Assembly (NCBI RefSeq): GCF_002205895.1
Contig: NZ_NJDE01000016.1
Location: 24,889 to 88,888 of the forward strand
From: Saccharibacillus sp. O23
Lineage (GTDB): Bacteria > Bacillota > Bacilli > Paenibacillales > Paenibacillaceae
Direction of reading: 5' to 3'
Length of the DNA: 64,000 nt
Each line of letters starts with the position of its first letter. The first letter of the stretch is position 1. Below are positions 32,518 through 41,484 of the stretch, piece after piece. The notes beneath the pieces were generated by a model. The model saw only the letters and a program-made list of their open reading frames with translations, was not told where the DNA came from and did not search any database. The position numbers and the translations under genes are program-made.

Positions 32518-34443
32518 TCAGCTTTGCGGCTCGCTGCCGGAGACCCGCTTCCCGCCGACGTACAAGACCGAACGGTCCGTTTTGCCGAATTGCAGTTGGC
32601 CGGCCCGATACGAATAATCGCCGCTTTCTTCGTAAGGGCTCCAATCGCTTTTATGAATGCGGGATTGAATCTCTCCGCTTTCTCCGCCTGCCGGAACGGT
32701 GCCTCCGGAAAAGCGGATCTCCACGTAATCCGCAGCGCCTTCGGGAGCGCCCGGCGTTCGGCCGAAGGTCGCCTTGACGTTCGAAGCGCCGATCTGCGCC
32801 CAATCGCAGAAGTAATTCTGGGCGACGCCGCCTTCGTTCGTGTAATAGTAGCGAATCGCGACGTTGTTGAGATCGAGCGGCGAACTTCCTTCGTTTCGAA
32901 TATTGAAAACAGGCCGCAGCGCGTTATCCGAAGGGTTATCGTCGAGAATCCGGTACAGCAGCGTCAGATCGCCCGATCCGCCAGAAGGCGGGGTTCCCGG
33001 GCTGCCCGACGTCCCTCCGCCCGAGGCCGCAGGGTTGGCCGCGACTTCCTTCGAATCCGGACCTGCGCCTTTGGCGTTCGCCGCGGCGACTTTGTATCGA
33101 TAACTTTTTCCGTTCTCCGCCGTCGAATCGGTAAACGCCGCTTGTTTGACGCCCTGCTTAAGCACGCTGTAGGTTCCGCCGCCGAGCGCTCTTTTTACCG
33201 TATAGCTGTCCGCGCCGGATACGGCGGTCCATTGCAGATCGACCTTTGCGCTGCCCGCTTTCGCCGTCAGTCCTTGCACCTGCCCCGGTACGGTCGACGG
33301 AGACGTCGCGCCGCCCGAACCCGAAGTACCGGCTCTCATGCGCTCGCGCACGAATTTGCCGGACTCGCTCAATTCGCTTGCCGTCCACCCTCCGTTCTTG
33401 CTCGCTCCCGGACGCAAAGCGGCGGAAGCTTCCTGCTTGTCGGCGAGCGACCAATTGACCCAACTGATGCCCCGTTTATCGAGGAAATCGGTCCATTCCC
33501 GGGAAGGCGTCAGATAAGGCCCCCCGTTGCCCGAAGCGTCGCTGGTTCCCCATTCGCTGACGAATACGGCCAACCCTTTCGCGGAAGCGGCGTCGATCCG
33601 CTCGCGCAGCCAAGCTCCGTGCGTGCCGGCATAGAAATGCACCGCATACAGCACGTTCGGATCATCCAGCGGGGAAGCGGCGGCATCCTGCACGTCTTGG
33701 CTCCATGTGCCGGTACCGACGATGATCGGGTTGTCCGGATCTTCCGCCCGGATGGCGGCGATCACTTCTTTGGCGTACGGTTTGATCTGGTTGTTCCAAT
33801 TCACGTTTCCGTTCGGCTCGTTGGCGATCTCGTAGATGACGTTCGGCGTATCGCCGTACGTCTGCGCCATCTCTTTGAAAAAAGCTTTCGACTGCGTTTT
33901 GTACGTATTCGGATCGCCGTCGGACAAAATATGCCAATCCACGATCACGTATACGCCCAATTCGATCGCCGCGTCTACCGCTTCTTTCACTTTCTTTTTC
34001 AAATCGGGGTTCGAAATGTATCCGCCTTCGCCGGTATACATCGCCACGCGGAAAACGTTCATGTTCCAATCGTCGCGAAGCCACTTCATGCTTTCTTTGT
34101 TGACGTAATCGCCGTACCATTGAATGCCGTGCGAACTGATGCCTTTGAGCTGGACGGGCTTGCCCGAAGAATCCGTCAGTTTGCCGTTCTTGATCGATAG
34201 CTGCCCGTGCATGCCGACGAACGAAGAAGCCGCGGCGGCTTTGCCGGTACGAACGGAAGAAGCGGCGAGCGCTTTGGGCAGCGCCGCCGACTTCGACGTT
34301 TCCGATGCCCTGCCGTTTTCGGTTCCCTGCGAAGCTTGCGCGGACATCCCGCCGCCTCCCGGGCCTGCGCACGCGGCAAGCAAGACCGTCAGCAGAACGG
34401 CAGACAGCGAGAACGCCTTTTTGCGGAATTTTTTCGATCGCAT
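32518..34443 (-). CDS. GH5 cellulase with FN3 and CBM3, lipoprotein
   Basis: 641 residues. Lipobox LLAAC with Cys25, so it is tethered to the cell surface. A GH5_2-type catalytic domain spans ~75-365: acid/base Glu209 in NEP and nucleophile Glu297 in FVSEWGT. Then an FN3 domain (~385-470), a Gly/Pro linker and a C-terminal family-3 cellulose-binding module (~492-630, [19 protein letters not shown]). The order GH5-FN3-CBM3 is a classical endoglucanase; lipid anchoring instead of secretion is less usual. RBS AGGAGG-like upstream of the ATG. Confidence 0.95.
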   Translation of the reverse strand: MRSKKFRKKAFSLSAVLLTVLLAACAGPGGGGMSAQASQGTENGRASETSKSAALPKALAASSVRTGKAAAASSFVGMHGQLSIKNGKLTDSSGKPVQLKGISSHGIQWYGDYVNKESMKWLRDDWNMNVFRVAMYTGEGGYISNPDLKKKVKEAVDAAIELGVYVIVDWHILSDGDPNTYKTQSKAFFKEMAQTYGDTPNVIYEIANEPNGNVNWNNQIKPYAKEVIAAIRAEDPDNPIIVGTGTWSQDVQDAAASPLDDPNVLYAVHFYAGTHGAWLRERIDAASAKGLAVFVSEWGTSDASGNGGPYLTPSREWTDFLDKRGISWVNWSLADKQEASAALRPGASKNGGWTASELSESGKFVRERMRAGTSGSGGATSPSTVPGQVQGLTAKAGSAKVDLQWTAVSGADSYTVKRALGGGTYSVLKQGVKQAAFTDSTAENGKSYRYKVAAANAKGAGPDSKEVAANPAASGGGTSGSPGTPPSGGSGDLTLLYRILDDNPSDNALRPVFNIRNEGSSPLDLNNVAIRYYYTNEGGVAQNYFCDWAQIGASNVKATFGRTPGAPEGAADYVEIRFSGGTVPAGGESGEIQSRIHKSDWSPYEESGDYSYRAGQLQFGKTDRSVLYVGGKRVSGSEPQS

Positions 34444-34532
34444 CTATTTTCCTCCTTTGATGTCGTCGTATTGGCTCTCTTATCCATTACCCGGTCTGTT
34501 CGCCGGAACCCTCTAAATATCCATATTAATGG

Positions 34533-34564
34533 AAAAAGGCCCGTTCTCCCAGTGAGAACGGACC
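34533..34564 (-). terminator. Intrinsic terminator of the NiaP-like gene
   Basis: 11-bp stem GGTCCGTTCTC / GAGAACGGGCC (one G-U) with a short loop and five U residues on the minus strand. Confidence 0.9.
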
Positions 34565-34599
34565 TAATCGAATCTTCATTTTTCCTGCAAATCCGAAAA

Positions 34600-35826
34600 T
34601 CAGCCTGCCAACTCTGTGCCTTTGGTCTCTTTGCCGAGGAACGCGACGGCGGCCGCGCCGATCAGGATCATGACGCAGAACATGGCGAAGATGGCGGTGA
34701 TCGCTACGCCTTGCGAGATCAGCCAGCCGACCAAGAACGGAGCGATAATTCCGCCGATCCGGCCGAACGAAGCGGCAAGGCCGGCTCCAGTGGTCCGGAT
34801 GCTCGTCGGATAATGCTCCGGCGTGTACGCGTACAAGCCGCCCCAAGCGCCGAGATTGAAGAACGACAAGCAGATGCCGGCCGCGATCAGCGACGCCGTC
34901 GTGTCGGCAAGTCCGAACCAGATCGCGCTCGCGGCGGTGAGGATCAGATACACGACCAACACGAACTTTCGGCCGAATTTCTCGATGAAATAAGCGGCGG
35001 TGAAATAACCCGGCAGCTGCGCCAACGTCATGATCAGCACGTATTCGAAACTTTTGGTCAAGCTGTAGTCTTTGTAGACCATAACCTGCGGCAGCCAGAG
35101 GAACATGCCGTAGTAGGAGAAGACGACCGTGAACCAGAGAATCCACAGCATGATCGTCGTTTTGCGATACTGCGGCGCCCAGACTTGAGCGAACCGTTCG
35201 CGCAGCGACACTTTCGCGATCTTGCCTTTCTGCGACAGGAAGCGCGGCGAATCGTCGATCTTGCGTCTCAGGTACAGCGCATACAGAGCAGGCAGCGCGC
35301 CGAGCGCGAACGCGATGCGCCAGCCGGATTCGAAATGCGGAATGATGAAATACGCGATGATCGCGGCGGCGATCCATCCTCCCGCCCAGAAACTTTCGAG
35401 CAGCACGACCGTCCGGCCGCGTTCGTTGGCGGGCACGGATTCCGATACGAGGGTCGAAGCGACCGGCAGTTCTCCGCCCAGACCGAAACCGCCGATAAAA
35501 CGAAGAATCAGCAGCATGACGAACCCGGTTGCGACGGCGGACAATCCGCTCGCGAGCGAGAAGATCAGCAGCGTCCAGAGCAGTACCGATTTGCGGCCGA
35601 AACGGTCCGCGAGAATTCCCGCGCAGGCGGCGCCGAGCGCCATGCCTACCGAGTTGATTGCCGTGAGCACGCCCAATTCCTGCGGTTTGAGCAGCCATTC
35701 TTTGGCGAGCGCGGCCGCTACGAACGAGATCAGCGCCACGTCCATCGCGTCGAAGAACCAGCTCATTCCGACACTTGCCAGCAAACTTCTCCGTTTGGGT
35801 TTGCTGAGCGTTTTTGCGTTTTCCAT
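34600..35826 (-). CDS. niaP: MFS transporter, NiaP-like (niacin uptake)
   Basis: 408 residues, 12 membrane segments. Motif A-type loops are GILADRFGRKSVLL near 78 and its repeat FIEKFGRKFVLV near 275; RFIGGFGLGGELPVAST resembles the metabolite:H+ symporter and NiaP/YceI branch. The ATG at 35826 follows GGGGAG at 7 bp. Support for a niacin substrate comes from a NiaR-like operator and promoter ~230 bp upstream (36054-36092). The leader contains a CAAGTTC / GAACTTG hairpin near 35867-35886. If the operator reading is wrong, the transporter could carry an aromatic acid or sugar acid. Confidence 0.85.
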   Translation of the reverse strand: MENAKTLSKPKRRSLLASVGMSWFFDAMDVALISFVAAALAKEWLLKPQELGVLTAINSVGMALGAACAGILADRFGRKSVLLWTLLIFSLASGLSAVATGFVMLLILRFIGGFGLGGELPVASTLVSESVPANERGRTVVLLESFWAGGWIAAAIIAYFIIPHFESGWRIAFALGALPALYALYLRRKIDDSPRFLSQKGKIAKVSLRERFAQVWAPQYRKTTIMLWILWFTVVFSYYGMFLWLPQVMVYKDYSLTKSFEYVLIMTLAQLPGYFTAAYFIEKFGRKFVLVVYLILTAASAIWFGLADTTASLIAAGICLSFFNLGAWGGLYAYTPEHYPTSIRTTGAGLAASFGRIGGIIAPFLVGWLISQGVAITAIFAMFCVMILIGAAAVAFLGKETKGTELAG

Positions 35827-36053
35827 TCTTTTTCTCCCCATTTCCTCTTGGTGGGCGCGGCCTTCGGTCGATCAAGTTCTTCTAGGAACTTGCTGTCCCC
35901 GAGACTGGCATGGAAGGAAGTCGTTCGTTCGCTAAGAAAGGTCCGTTTCACGCTCTTTATCGTTCAAAGTTTGTGAATTTGCACGCAATCCTGACGAAAC
36001 GACCGGACGTTCTCCCCACGCGCGCGCCGGGATCTCTTTCGAGTCTGTTTCAC

Positions 36054-36082
36054 AGTCTATCTGTTCTGCGCTCACATGTAAA
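36054..36082 (-). promoter_or_regulatory. Sigma-A promoter of the NiaP-like gene
   Basis: Minus-strand TTTACA, 17-bp spacer, TAGACT. The -35 lies inside the NiaR-like operator. The resulting leader would be about 220 nt. In 35827-36114 I see no gene, only this promoter and a hairpin. Confidence 0.5.
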
Positions 36083-36092
36083 GACACCTGTA
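36073..36092. promoter_or_regulatory. NiaR-like operator
   Basis: Minus-strand TACAGGTGTCTTTACATGTG; the first 12 bases equal the left half of the Bacillus NiaR (YrxA) box as I recall it and the right half deviates at three positions. Imperfect palindrome GGTGT..ACAtg. Confidence 0.5.
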
Positions 36093-36114
36093 AAGAAATA
36101 TTTTAAAAGATATG

Positions 36115-36149
36115 AAAAATGCTTCTCGTTCGCGGGAACGAAAAGCATT
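36115..36149 (-). terminator. Intrinsic terminator of the 52-residue membrane protein gene
   Basis: 14-bp stem AATGCTTTTCGTTC / GAACGAGAAGCATT with a 4-nt loop and a short U run on the minus strand. It ends 39 bp after the stop codon at 36188. Confidence 0.85.
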
Positions 36150-36187
36150 CGGGGGTAAATCTTTTTCGACTGCGCCTTGTACGATCT

Positions 36188-36346
36188 TCAGATCTTACGG
36201 CGCACTACCGAAGACGCCAAGACGATCCCCGCGCCCGCGTACAGCACCGCTTGCACATAGTCCGGGTACAAGAAAGACCGTACTCCGGCCGCCTCGAACA
36301 GAATGACCAGCAGCGCACATCCCGCAATTTTGACCTTTGATGACAT
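36188..36346 (-). CDS. Small membrane protein, 52 residues
   Basis: Begins MSSKVKIAGCALLVILFEAA and ends SSVVRRKI. Two hydrophobic stretches (about 8-22 and 30-46) separated by RSFLYPDY suggest a hairpin in the membrane with both ends inside (positive-inside rule: Lys at the N-terminus, RRK at the C-terminus). GGAGG stands 8 bp before the ATG and a clean terminator follows, which together support a real gene despite the length. I do not recognise the family. Confidence 0.75.
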   Translation of the reverse strand: MSSKVKIAGCALLVILFEAAGVRSFLYPDYVQAVLYAGAGIVLASSVVRRKI

Positions 36347-36471
36347 TGTCTACGCCTCCAGTCACTCGGGTTGAATCCTTACCGATTTGACTATATAAGA
36401 AATCAAATAAGCTGTAAATCCTAATTTTTGATTACCCGATTTGAAAGCGTTTAATCAGTTGAACAAATAAA

Positions 36472-36501
36472 GAATCGGCCGAGCGTTCGCTCGACCGATT
36501 C
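36472..36501 (-). terminator. Intrinsic terminator of gene 36521
   Basis: 14-bp stem GAATCGGTCGAGCG / CGCTCGGCCGATTC with a 2-nt apex (effective loop larger), then TTTATTT on the minus strand. Confidence 0.88.
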
Positions 36502-36520
36502 GTTCGAAAAACGTATTTGT

Positions 36521-37096
36521 TTAAGGGATGTACTGCTGCACGATCTTGACGATCTCGCCGTTCTTGACCGTGATATGGTAAGGGAACGCGCTCAGATCCA
36601 GCAGGCCCATCGGGTTATTGTATTGCGCATCGAATTTGTCCAGGCTCATCGGTTCGTTCCAGTTGATCTGAACGTCTTCGTAGTTGCCCGTGTGGTCGTA
36701 GATTTGCATCAGGACTTCGGCCGATTTGGCGACCGGCATTTTCACTTCGGTCGTATCGTTGTTCACGATGTAATAACCGTCCGGCGCGCCGCCGAGTTCT
36801 TCTTCGGCATCCGGGTTATCTTTCAAGAACAGCTTGTCCGCTTCTTCTCCGGTGTACCAGCCGATGCGGTCGGTCTCGAGTTGAAGTCCGCCGTTACCGT
36901 CTTTCTCTACCGAGTTGATGAATACTGTATATGTTTGTTCCGGCGCTTCAGTGGAAGTCTCGGGGCTTTGCGTCGTCGTCTGTTCCGCCGGAGCCGCAGC
37001 AGCCGGAGTCATGCCGCCCGAGAGCGGGAAATATCCGAATCCGATCACAAAAGCGAGGAGCCCCGTACCGATCATACCGATTGTTGTTTTTTTCAT
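36521..37096 (-). CDS. Hypothetical membrane-anchored or secreted protein
   Basis: 191 residues. An N-terminal hydrophobic segment (residues 6-24, GMIGTGLLAFVIGFGYF) may be an anchor or uncleaved signal; residues 35-55 are Thr/Glu/Pro-rich; the ~135-residue globular part (YTVFINSVEKDGNGGLQLETDRIGWYTGEEAD) has no family I can name. ATG with GGGGAG 7 bp upstream. A sigma-B-type promoter sits 53 bp before the start, so it may be a general stress protein. Confidence 0.8.
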   Translation of the reverse strand: MKKTTIGMIGTGLLAFVIGFGYFPLSGGMTPAAAAPAEQTTTQSPETSTEAPEQTYTVFINSVEKDGNGGLQLETDRIGWYTGEEADKLFLKDNPDAEEELGGAPDGYYIVNNDTTEVKMPVAKSAEVLMQIYDHTGNYEDVQINWNEPMSLDKFDAQYNNPMGLLDLSAFPYHITVKNGEIVKIVQQYIP

Positions 37097-37148
37097 TGTT
37101 GTTCTCCCCTTTCAGAGGTCACTAGGTGCAAGTTTTCGGTAACCTTCA

Positions 37149-37174
37149 TTACCCGAAAGCTAGCTTGCACAAAC
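37149..37174 (-). promoter_or_regulatory. Sigma-B-type promoter of gene 36521
   Basis: Minus-strand GTTTGT, 14-bp spacer, GGGTAA. Consensus for Bacillus sigma-B is GTTTAA N12-14 GGGWAW. Confidence 0.6.
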
Positions 37175-37303
37175 TGTTTTTAAGAATTTCCTTGGTATGT
37201 TTCCATTATAGGACCTGGTCATAAATAATGGATGTCGATTCGATAAAGAAGTTCTTACAAATTTGATTTTTTTGAAAGGGGATACAAGGGAGTAGGCGAA
37301 AAT

Positions 37304-37551
37304 CTTGTACTTCGACATTTTGCAAAACGGATTGAAGCCGCTCACGGGATACAAAAAGAAGCCGGTTAAAGCGTCCGGCTTCTTTTTCCTTGATTAGAAA
37401 TCGCTAGTATTGAAGTTTTGCAAAAGTCTTATACTCCGGTATTTCGCAAAACTCGATTAGAATCGCTCCCGGGAAACGAAAAGAGACGGATAGAACCGCT
37501 CCGTCTCTTTTCCTCTTAATAAAAGTCGCGAAATTTGTGATTTTGCGAAAA
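37304..37551. repeat. Tandem pair of covarying 124-bp elements
   Basis: Unit 1 is 37304-37427 and unit 2 is 37428-37551. Each is closed by a 10-bp inverted pair: TTTTGCAAAA with TTTTGCAAAA in unit 1; TTTCGCAAAA with TTTTGCGAAA in unit 2. Each has a central hairpin: 13-bp AAAAAGAAGCCGG / CCGGCTTCTTTTT (37353-37387) and 11-bp AAAAGAGACGG / CCGTCTCTTTT (37479-37511). The paired arms differ between units yet remain complementary. Both hairpins could act as bidirectional terminators of the gene at 37554. No gene lies in 37175-37553. Confidence 0.8.
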
Positions 37552-37553
37552 CC

Positions 37554-38156
37554 TTACTTAAATACCTTAACCCGTTCTTCGACCGGTTGGAAAGCTTTCT
37601 CTCCGGCTTCGGCGAGGCGGCTGCCGAAAGGCATCTGCGCTCTCAGTTTCCAAGAAGCAGGCAGGTTCCATGTTTCTTGAACGCCGGCGTCGATCAGAGG
37701 GTTATAATGCTGGAGCGTAGCGCCCAGACCCGCGTCGTGCAGGGCCGTCCATACGACCAGCTGCAGCATGCCCGAAGATTGGTCTGCCCAGATCGGGAAG
37801 TTGTCGGCATACAGAGCGAATTGGTTTTGCAGGTTCTGCACGATGTCTTGATCTTCGAAGAACAGGATCGTGCCGTAGCCGCTCTTGAAGGAATTGATCT
37901 TGTTCGTCGTGCCTTCGAAAGCTTCTTCGGATACCGCGACTTTTTTCAGTTCCGCCAAAGTCAGGTCCCACAGCTTGTCATGCTGTTCGCCGAACAGAAC
38001 GACCGCGCGGGAAGTCTGAGAGTTGAACGAAGTCGGAGTGTAGAGAACCGCTTCTTCGACGATTTTCTGGATCTTCGCTTCGTCTACCGAAACGTCTTTG
38101 CCGATGCCGTAGATGGAACGTCTGGATTTAAGCGCCTCGAAAAATTCTGCTGCCAC
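37554..38156 (-). CDS. Nitroreductase-family protein
   Basis: 200 residues of the Frm2/YodC-like branch: ALKSRRSIYGIGKDV at the N-terminus, YTPTSFNSQTSRAVVLFG near 40, HDAGLGATLQHYNPLID near 145, ending ERVKVFK. It would be an FMN-dependent reductase for nitro compounds, quinones or lipid signals. The start is GTG with AAGGAGGAG upstream. It has its own sigma-A promoter (38212-38240) and an AT-rich palindrome over the start of transcription, and is followed by the tandem 124-bp element. Confidence 0.9.
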   Translation of the reverse strand: MAAEFFEALKSRRSIYGIGKDVSVDEAKIQKIVEEAVLYTPTSFNSQTSRAVVLFGEQHDKLWDLTLAELKKVAVSEEAFEGTTNKINSFKSGYGTILFFEDQDIVQNLQNQFALYADNFPIWADQSSGMLQLVVWTALHDAGLGATLQHYNPLIDAGVQETWNLPASWKLRAQMPFGSRLAEAGEKAFQPVEERVKVFK

Positions 38157-38190
38157 GATAAAACTCCTCCTTGTCGATCACGAAAATATT

Positions 38191-38212
38191 TTTAATAACT
38201 TTTCGTAATAAA
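38191..38212. promoter_or_regulatory. Operator-like AT-rich imperfect palindrome
   Basis: Lies between the promoter -10 (38212-38217) and the start codon. On the minus strand TTTATTA and TATTAAA halves face each other over 8 bp; the symmetry is imperfect. Possible site for a MarR/DUF24 repressor. Confidence 0.35.
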
Positions 38213-38240
38213 CTATATATCAGTCTGAAAGAGTCGTCAA
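38212..38240 (-). promoter_or_regulatory. Sigma-A promoter of nitroreductase 38156
   Basis: Minus-strand TTGACG, exact 17-bp spacer, TATAGT; about 50 bp before the GTG start. Confidence 0.75.
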
Positions 38241-38244
38241 GCTT

Positions 38245-38985
38245 TTATTCCGAGTCATAAGCTGGGGTAATATCCGTATCTACGGTCGGGTTGGCAGAAA
38301 CCTTCGGACGTCCTTCATCTTCCGTTTCGTTCAAAGACATGTCCCACGCCAATCTTCGCCATAATCCCCGCGGTTCGGTGAGCAGTTTCGCTACGCAATC
38401 CACGTACGGCTTGGCTGCTTCGGCCGAAGGTTGATTGGTCCAAATCTGGCGGCCGGCCAGATAGGAAACGGCGAATTCCGTCCAATCCCGATATAACGTC
38501 TGAGCGTGCCTTGCGGCAGAAAGCGATCGTTCCATAGCTTCTTCCGCTTCCATCAAACCGGCGGAATGGGCCGTTCGGCAGATAAAAACGTATTGGCCCA
38601 GATCCCAAGCGGCGATGCCCGCGGGCGGAAGCTTGCCGCTGTACATCTGAACGAGTCTTGCATGATTGAATAAAGCGGCATTGCCGTTCAACCGTTCGAA
38701 ATATTGTTCGCGATCGCGCAGAGACAAAGCGCCGAGCAGCGACTCGGTCTTGCGGTAAGAGGCTTGGCCGCCTTCTTTCAGCAGCCAGCTAAGATGCTTC
38801 TCCAGCGTCTCTTCGTCTTTGACCGACCAGGTATGCGCCAACAATTTACGCAATTCTTCTTTTCGGGAAGCCGGCCAAGCGAAGCCCGTTTCTTCGAGCA
38901 GGCCGTTCATTCGGAACAATACCGCTCCCAGAGCGAACGCGCGCATGGCGCGCTCATCCGTTTCGCGTATACGCAGCGTCTCCAT
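38245..38985 (-). CDS. DUF1266 protein (YbeU/YbeR-like)
   Basis: 246 residues, helical. The DUF1266 core is at about 125-185: AAWDLGQYVFICRTAHSAGLM, then RHAQTLYRDWTEFAVSYLAGRQIW. The function is unknown. It follows the J-domain/TPR gene by 14 bp as the last gene of the hscC operon. In E. coli DUF1266 proteins (YbeU, YbeR) also flank hscC and its J-proteins, so it is likely a client, adaptor or partner of this Hsp70 system. Confidence 0.85.
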   Translation of the reverse strand: METLRIRETDERAMRAFALGAVLFRMNGLLEETGFAWPASRKEELRKLLAHTWSVKDEETLEKHLSWLLKEGGQASYRKTESLLGALSLRDREQYFERLNGNAALFNHARLVQMYSGKLPPAGIAAWDLGQYVFICRTAHSAGLMEAEEAMERSLSAARHAQTLYRDWTEFAVSYLAGRQIWTNQPSAEAAKPYVDCVAKLLTEPRGLWRRLAWDMSLNETEDEGRPKVSANPTVDTDITPAYDSE

Positions 38986-38999
38986 TGCTCTGTCTCCTT

Positions 39000-41483
39000 T
39001 CAGAACCCGTGAAAGTCCGATAATGTCTCGCCTGCGGGCTCGGTCAGAGCCGGATTATCCGCTAAAGGCGGCAGTTGAATCGGTTTGGAACGCCCCAACC
39101 ATTTCCATCGGCGTCCGGCGTTTTTGTCCAAGATTTGCTTGATCTCGACCAGAACGGGACTGACGTCATCGGCGGACGAAATTTCGGACGCAAGCGCTTC
39201 CGCTTGATCGTAACGCCCCATAGCCACGTAACAGCGAATCAAGTATTCGTCGCATTCGCCCCGCAGTCCGACTTTGCGCGCCGCTTCGAAAAACTCGGCC
39301 GCTTGAACGTACTGCTTCGTCCGCAGCAAAATGTATCCGCCGTACAGCAGCACCAAAGGGTCCTGTTCTTTCGCCGGAATCCGCTCCGTGTAGGCTACGA
39401 TAGCCGATTCGGCTTCCTGCCAACGCATTCGCGCGATCAACAAACGGATTCGCTGAAGATGCGCCCATCCTTTCTCCGGATAACGTTCCGTCAGAAGCTT
39501 GAGCCGGTTCTCCGCCTGCTCGGCACGATCCGAACGCAGCAGCATGTGCGCCGAAAGTCGAAGCGGCAGATATTCGTCGGGCGCGAGGCGCGCGGCTTCC
39601 TCATAACTAGTGCACGCTTCTTCCGACCGGTTCTCCAAGCGATACAGATCGCCTTCGATGATCCGGCCGTAATAGTCTTGAGGCCGTTCGCGAATATAAC
39701 GTTCCGTCGACCGGAGGGCTTCCTCCGTATCTCCGCTTCGATACTGCGCCTGAGCCATCAGTAACAACGCGATCTCCGGGAAACCCCGGCCCAGCGATTC
39801 GCCGAAATACTCCAGCGCATGCGCGTAATCGCCGATACGCAAGAAACAATATCCGGCTCGGAACCAAGCCTCCGCCAGTCCTCGGTCGTATTGGATCACG
39901 CGCAAGTAATCCAAAAGAGCTTCCGGATACCGATGCAGCGAGTAGAAACAATCGCCGCGCGCGGAATGGTAATACCAGTTCGAAGAGAGTTCCAACGCAT
40001 GGTTGAGCAGTTGAAGCGCTTCTTCGTAACGTTCCTCCATCCGCAAAGATTCGCCGAATCGGTAGAGAGCTTCCGCGTCGGCCGGCTGCAAAAGAAGCAC
40101 GCGCCGCAGATCTTCGCGCGCTTCGTCGAATCGCCGAAGCGCGATGCGGATCAATCCCCGAAGCTTCAGAACATCCGCCTGTTTGAACGGTTCCGTTTCC
40201 GTCTGCGATTCGGCGCGCGACAGACGCAGATCGCTTTCGGCATAACGTTCCAGTTTCCCCAGCGCTTTGCCGAGCAGGAAATTCAGATCCGCCGACAGCG
40301 TTTGCCGGCTTTCCGTTTCCAACAGCAGCTCCGCGCATTCCGACGTGCGTCCCGTGTCCAGATACAACTCCGCCAAAGTCAGAACGCCGGCCGTTTCTTC
40401 GCGAGGCTCGCCCGTCAGCTCGTTTGCAAGCTTGTCGTTCAGCATCAACAGCCGAATCTGCGCATCCAGATCTTCGGGGTAACGCGACAGCAGCTCTTCA
40501 TACACCTTTTTGGCTTCCCATAGACGCCCGGAGGCTTCGAGACAAGAGGCTTTGCCGCTGAGCGCATGAATGCTTCCCGGCAGCAGTTCGGCCAAATGCT
40601 CGTAATCGAGCAGAGCGGCTTCCCACTGCTCCGAACCGCGCAGGGCGTCCGCATGCATCAAACGGGCTTCCGGCTCGTCCGGCTCGTCTTTGAGCCACTG
40701 TTCCAGTACTTGAAGCGCGGATGCATACTGGTTCTGGCGCAAATAGAACAAAGCGATCAACCGCAGACAGTCCGGTTCTCGATTATTCAGCAGCGCCGCC
40801 GCTTTAAGTGTTTTCTCTGCAAGCGAAAGGTCGTTCGTGACCAGAGCATAATGCGCTTGTTCGCGGAATTTCAGGAAGGCGTCGTAATCGTAGGGTTCGT
40901 CCGAGGTCAGCTTGTCGTAACGAAGTTCCCAGAAGCTGCCGAAACGCTCCATCAAGAGCGCAACTTCGGTCGGATCGTAATCGTCGGCCAAACGTCGTTC
41001 GCTTGCCGTCCATTCGAAATGCCGGTCCAGCAGACGCAGCACGGTTTGCGGAAGATAAGGATGTTTAAGCAAATAGCCGAACAGTTCGATTCCGATCCGT
41101 TCGCGAGTCTCGATCGGCCAGAACAGCTCGTCGTCCAGCAGTTCCTGCCATTCCTCCGGATCGATTCTCCGCGCGATATCGGCATACAAGATCTCGCAGC
41201 GTCGAACGAATTGTTTGACCGGCGATTCGGGCCCCGGGTCCGCCGCGGCGGGTTCCGGACTGCGAAGATGCGCCAATTCCGCTTCGCTCAGCTCCGTCCG
41301 CGCTCCCGGATCCGTCGCGATCCGTTTGGCTTCTTCCAGCGCCGATTCGTAAGATTGTCTGATCCGCTGAAAGTTTTCCGGATTCTCTTCCGGGTGACAT
41401 TCTTTCAATTTGCGCGCGTAGGCCCTCTTGATTGTTTTCACTTCCGATGTCGGTTCGATTCCCAGCATGGCCCATATGTTCAT
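39000..41483 (-). CDS. J-domain protein with long TPR array (HscC partner)
   Basis: 827 residues. N-terminal J domain (1-55): LGIEPTSEVKTIKRAYARKLKE, then HPE at about 34-36 instead of the canonical HPD, then FQRIRQSYESALEEA. From about 215 to the end it is mostly tetratricopeptide repeats (for example NWYYHSARGDCFYSLHRYPEA, AWFRAGYCFLRIGDYAHALEYF). It starts one base after the hscC stop with GGAGG upstream, so the two are translated together. Role: recruits substrates to HscC and stimulates its ATPase. The D-to-E change in HPD would weaken Hsp70 activation in DnaK systems; HscC may tolerate it. Confidence 0.9.
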   Translation of the reverse strand: MNIWAMLGIEPTSEVKTIKRAYARKLKECHPEENPENFQRIRQSYESALEEAKRIATDPGARTELSEAELAHLRSPEPAAADPGPESPVKQFVRRCEILYADIARRIDPEEWQELLDDELFWPIETRERIGIELFGYLLKHPYLPQTVLRLLDRHFEWTASERRLADDYDPTEVALLMERFGSFWELRYDKLTSDEPYDYDAFLKFREQAHYALVTNDLSLAEKTLKAAALLNNREPDCLRLIALFYLRQNQYASALQVLEQWLKDEPDEPEARLMHADALRGSEQWEAALLDYEHLAELLPGSIHALSGKASCLEASGRLWEAKKVYEELLSRYPEDLDAQIRLLMLNDKLANELTGEPREETAGVLTLAELYLDTGRTSECAELLLETESRQTLSADLNFLLGKALGKLERYAESDLRLSRAESQTETEPFKQADVLKLRGLIRIALRRFDEAREDLRRVLLLQPADAEALYRFGESLRMEERYEEALQLLNHALELSSNWYYHSARGDCFYSLHRYPEALLDYLRVIQYDRGLAEAWFRAGYCFLRIGDYAHALEYFGESLGRGFPEIALLLMAQAQYRSGDTEEALRSTERYIRERPQDYYGRIIEGDLYRLENRSEEACTSYEEAARLAPDEYLPLRLSAHMLLRSDRAEQAENRLKLLTERYPEKGWAHLQRIRLLIARMRWQEAESAIVAYTERIPAKEQDPLVLLYGGYILLRTKQYVQAAEFFEAARKVGLRGECDEYLIRCYVAMGRYDQAEALASEISSADDVSPVLVEIKQILDKNAGRRWKWLGRSKPIQLPPLADNPALTEPAGETLSDFHGF

Positions 41484-41484
41484 G

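Noticed and set aside
35842..36060. Riboswitch in the long leader of the NiaP-like gene
   Set aside because: Only a single CAAGTTC/GAACTTG hairpin is visible; no known aptamer core was recognised and no attenuator follows.
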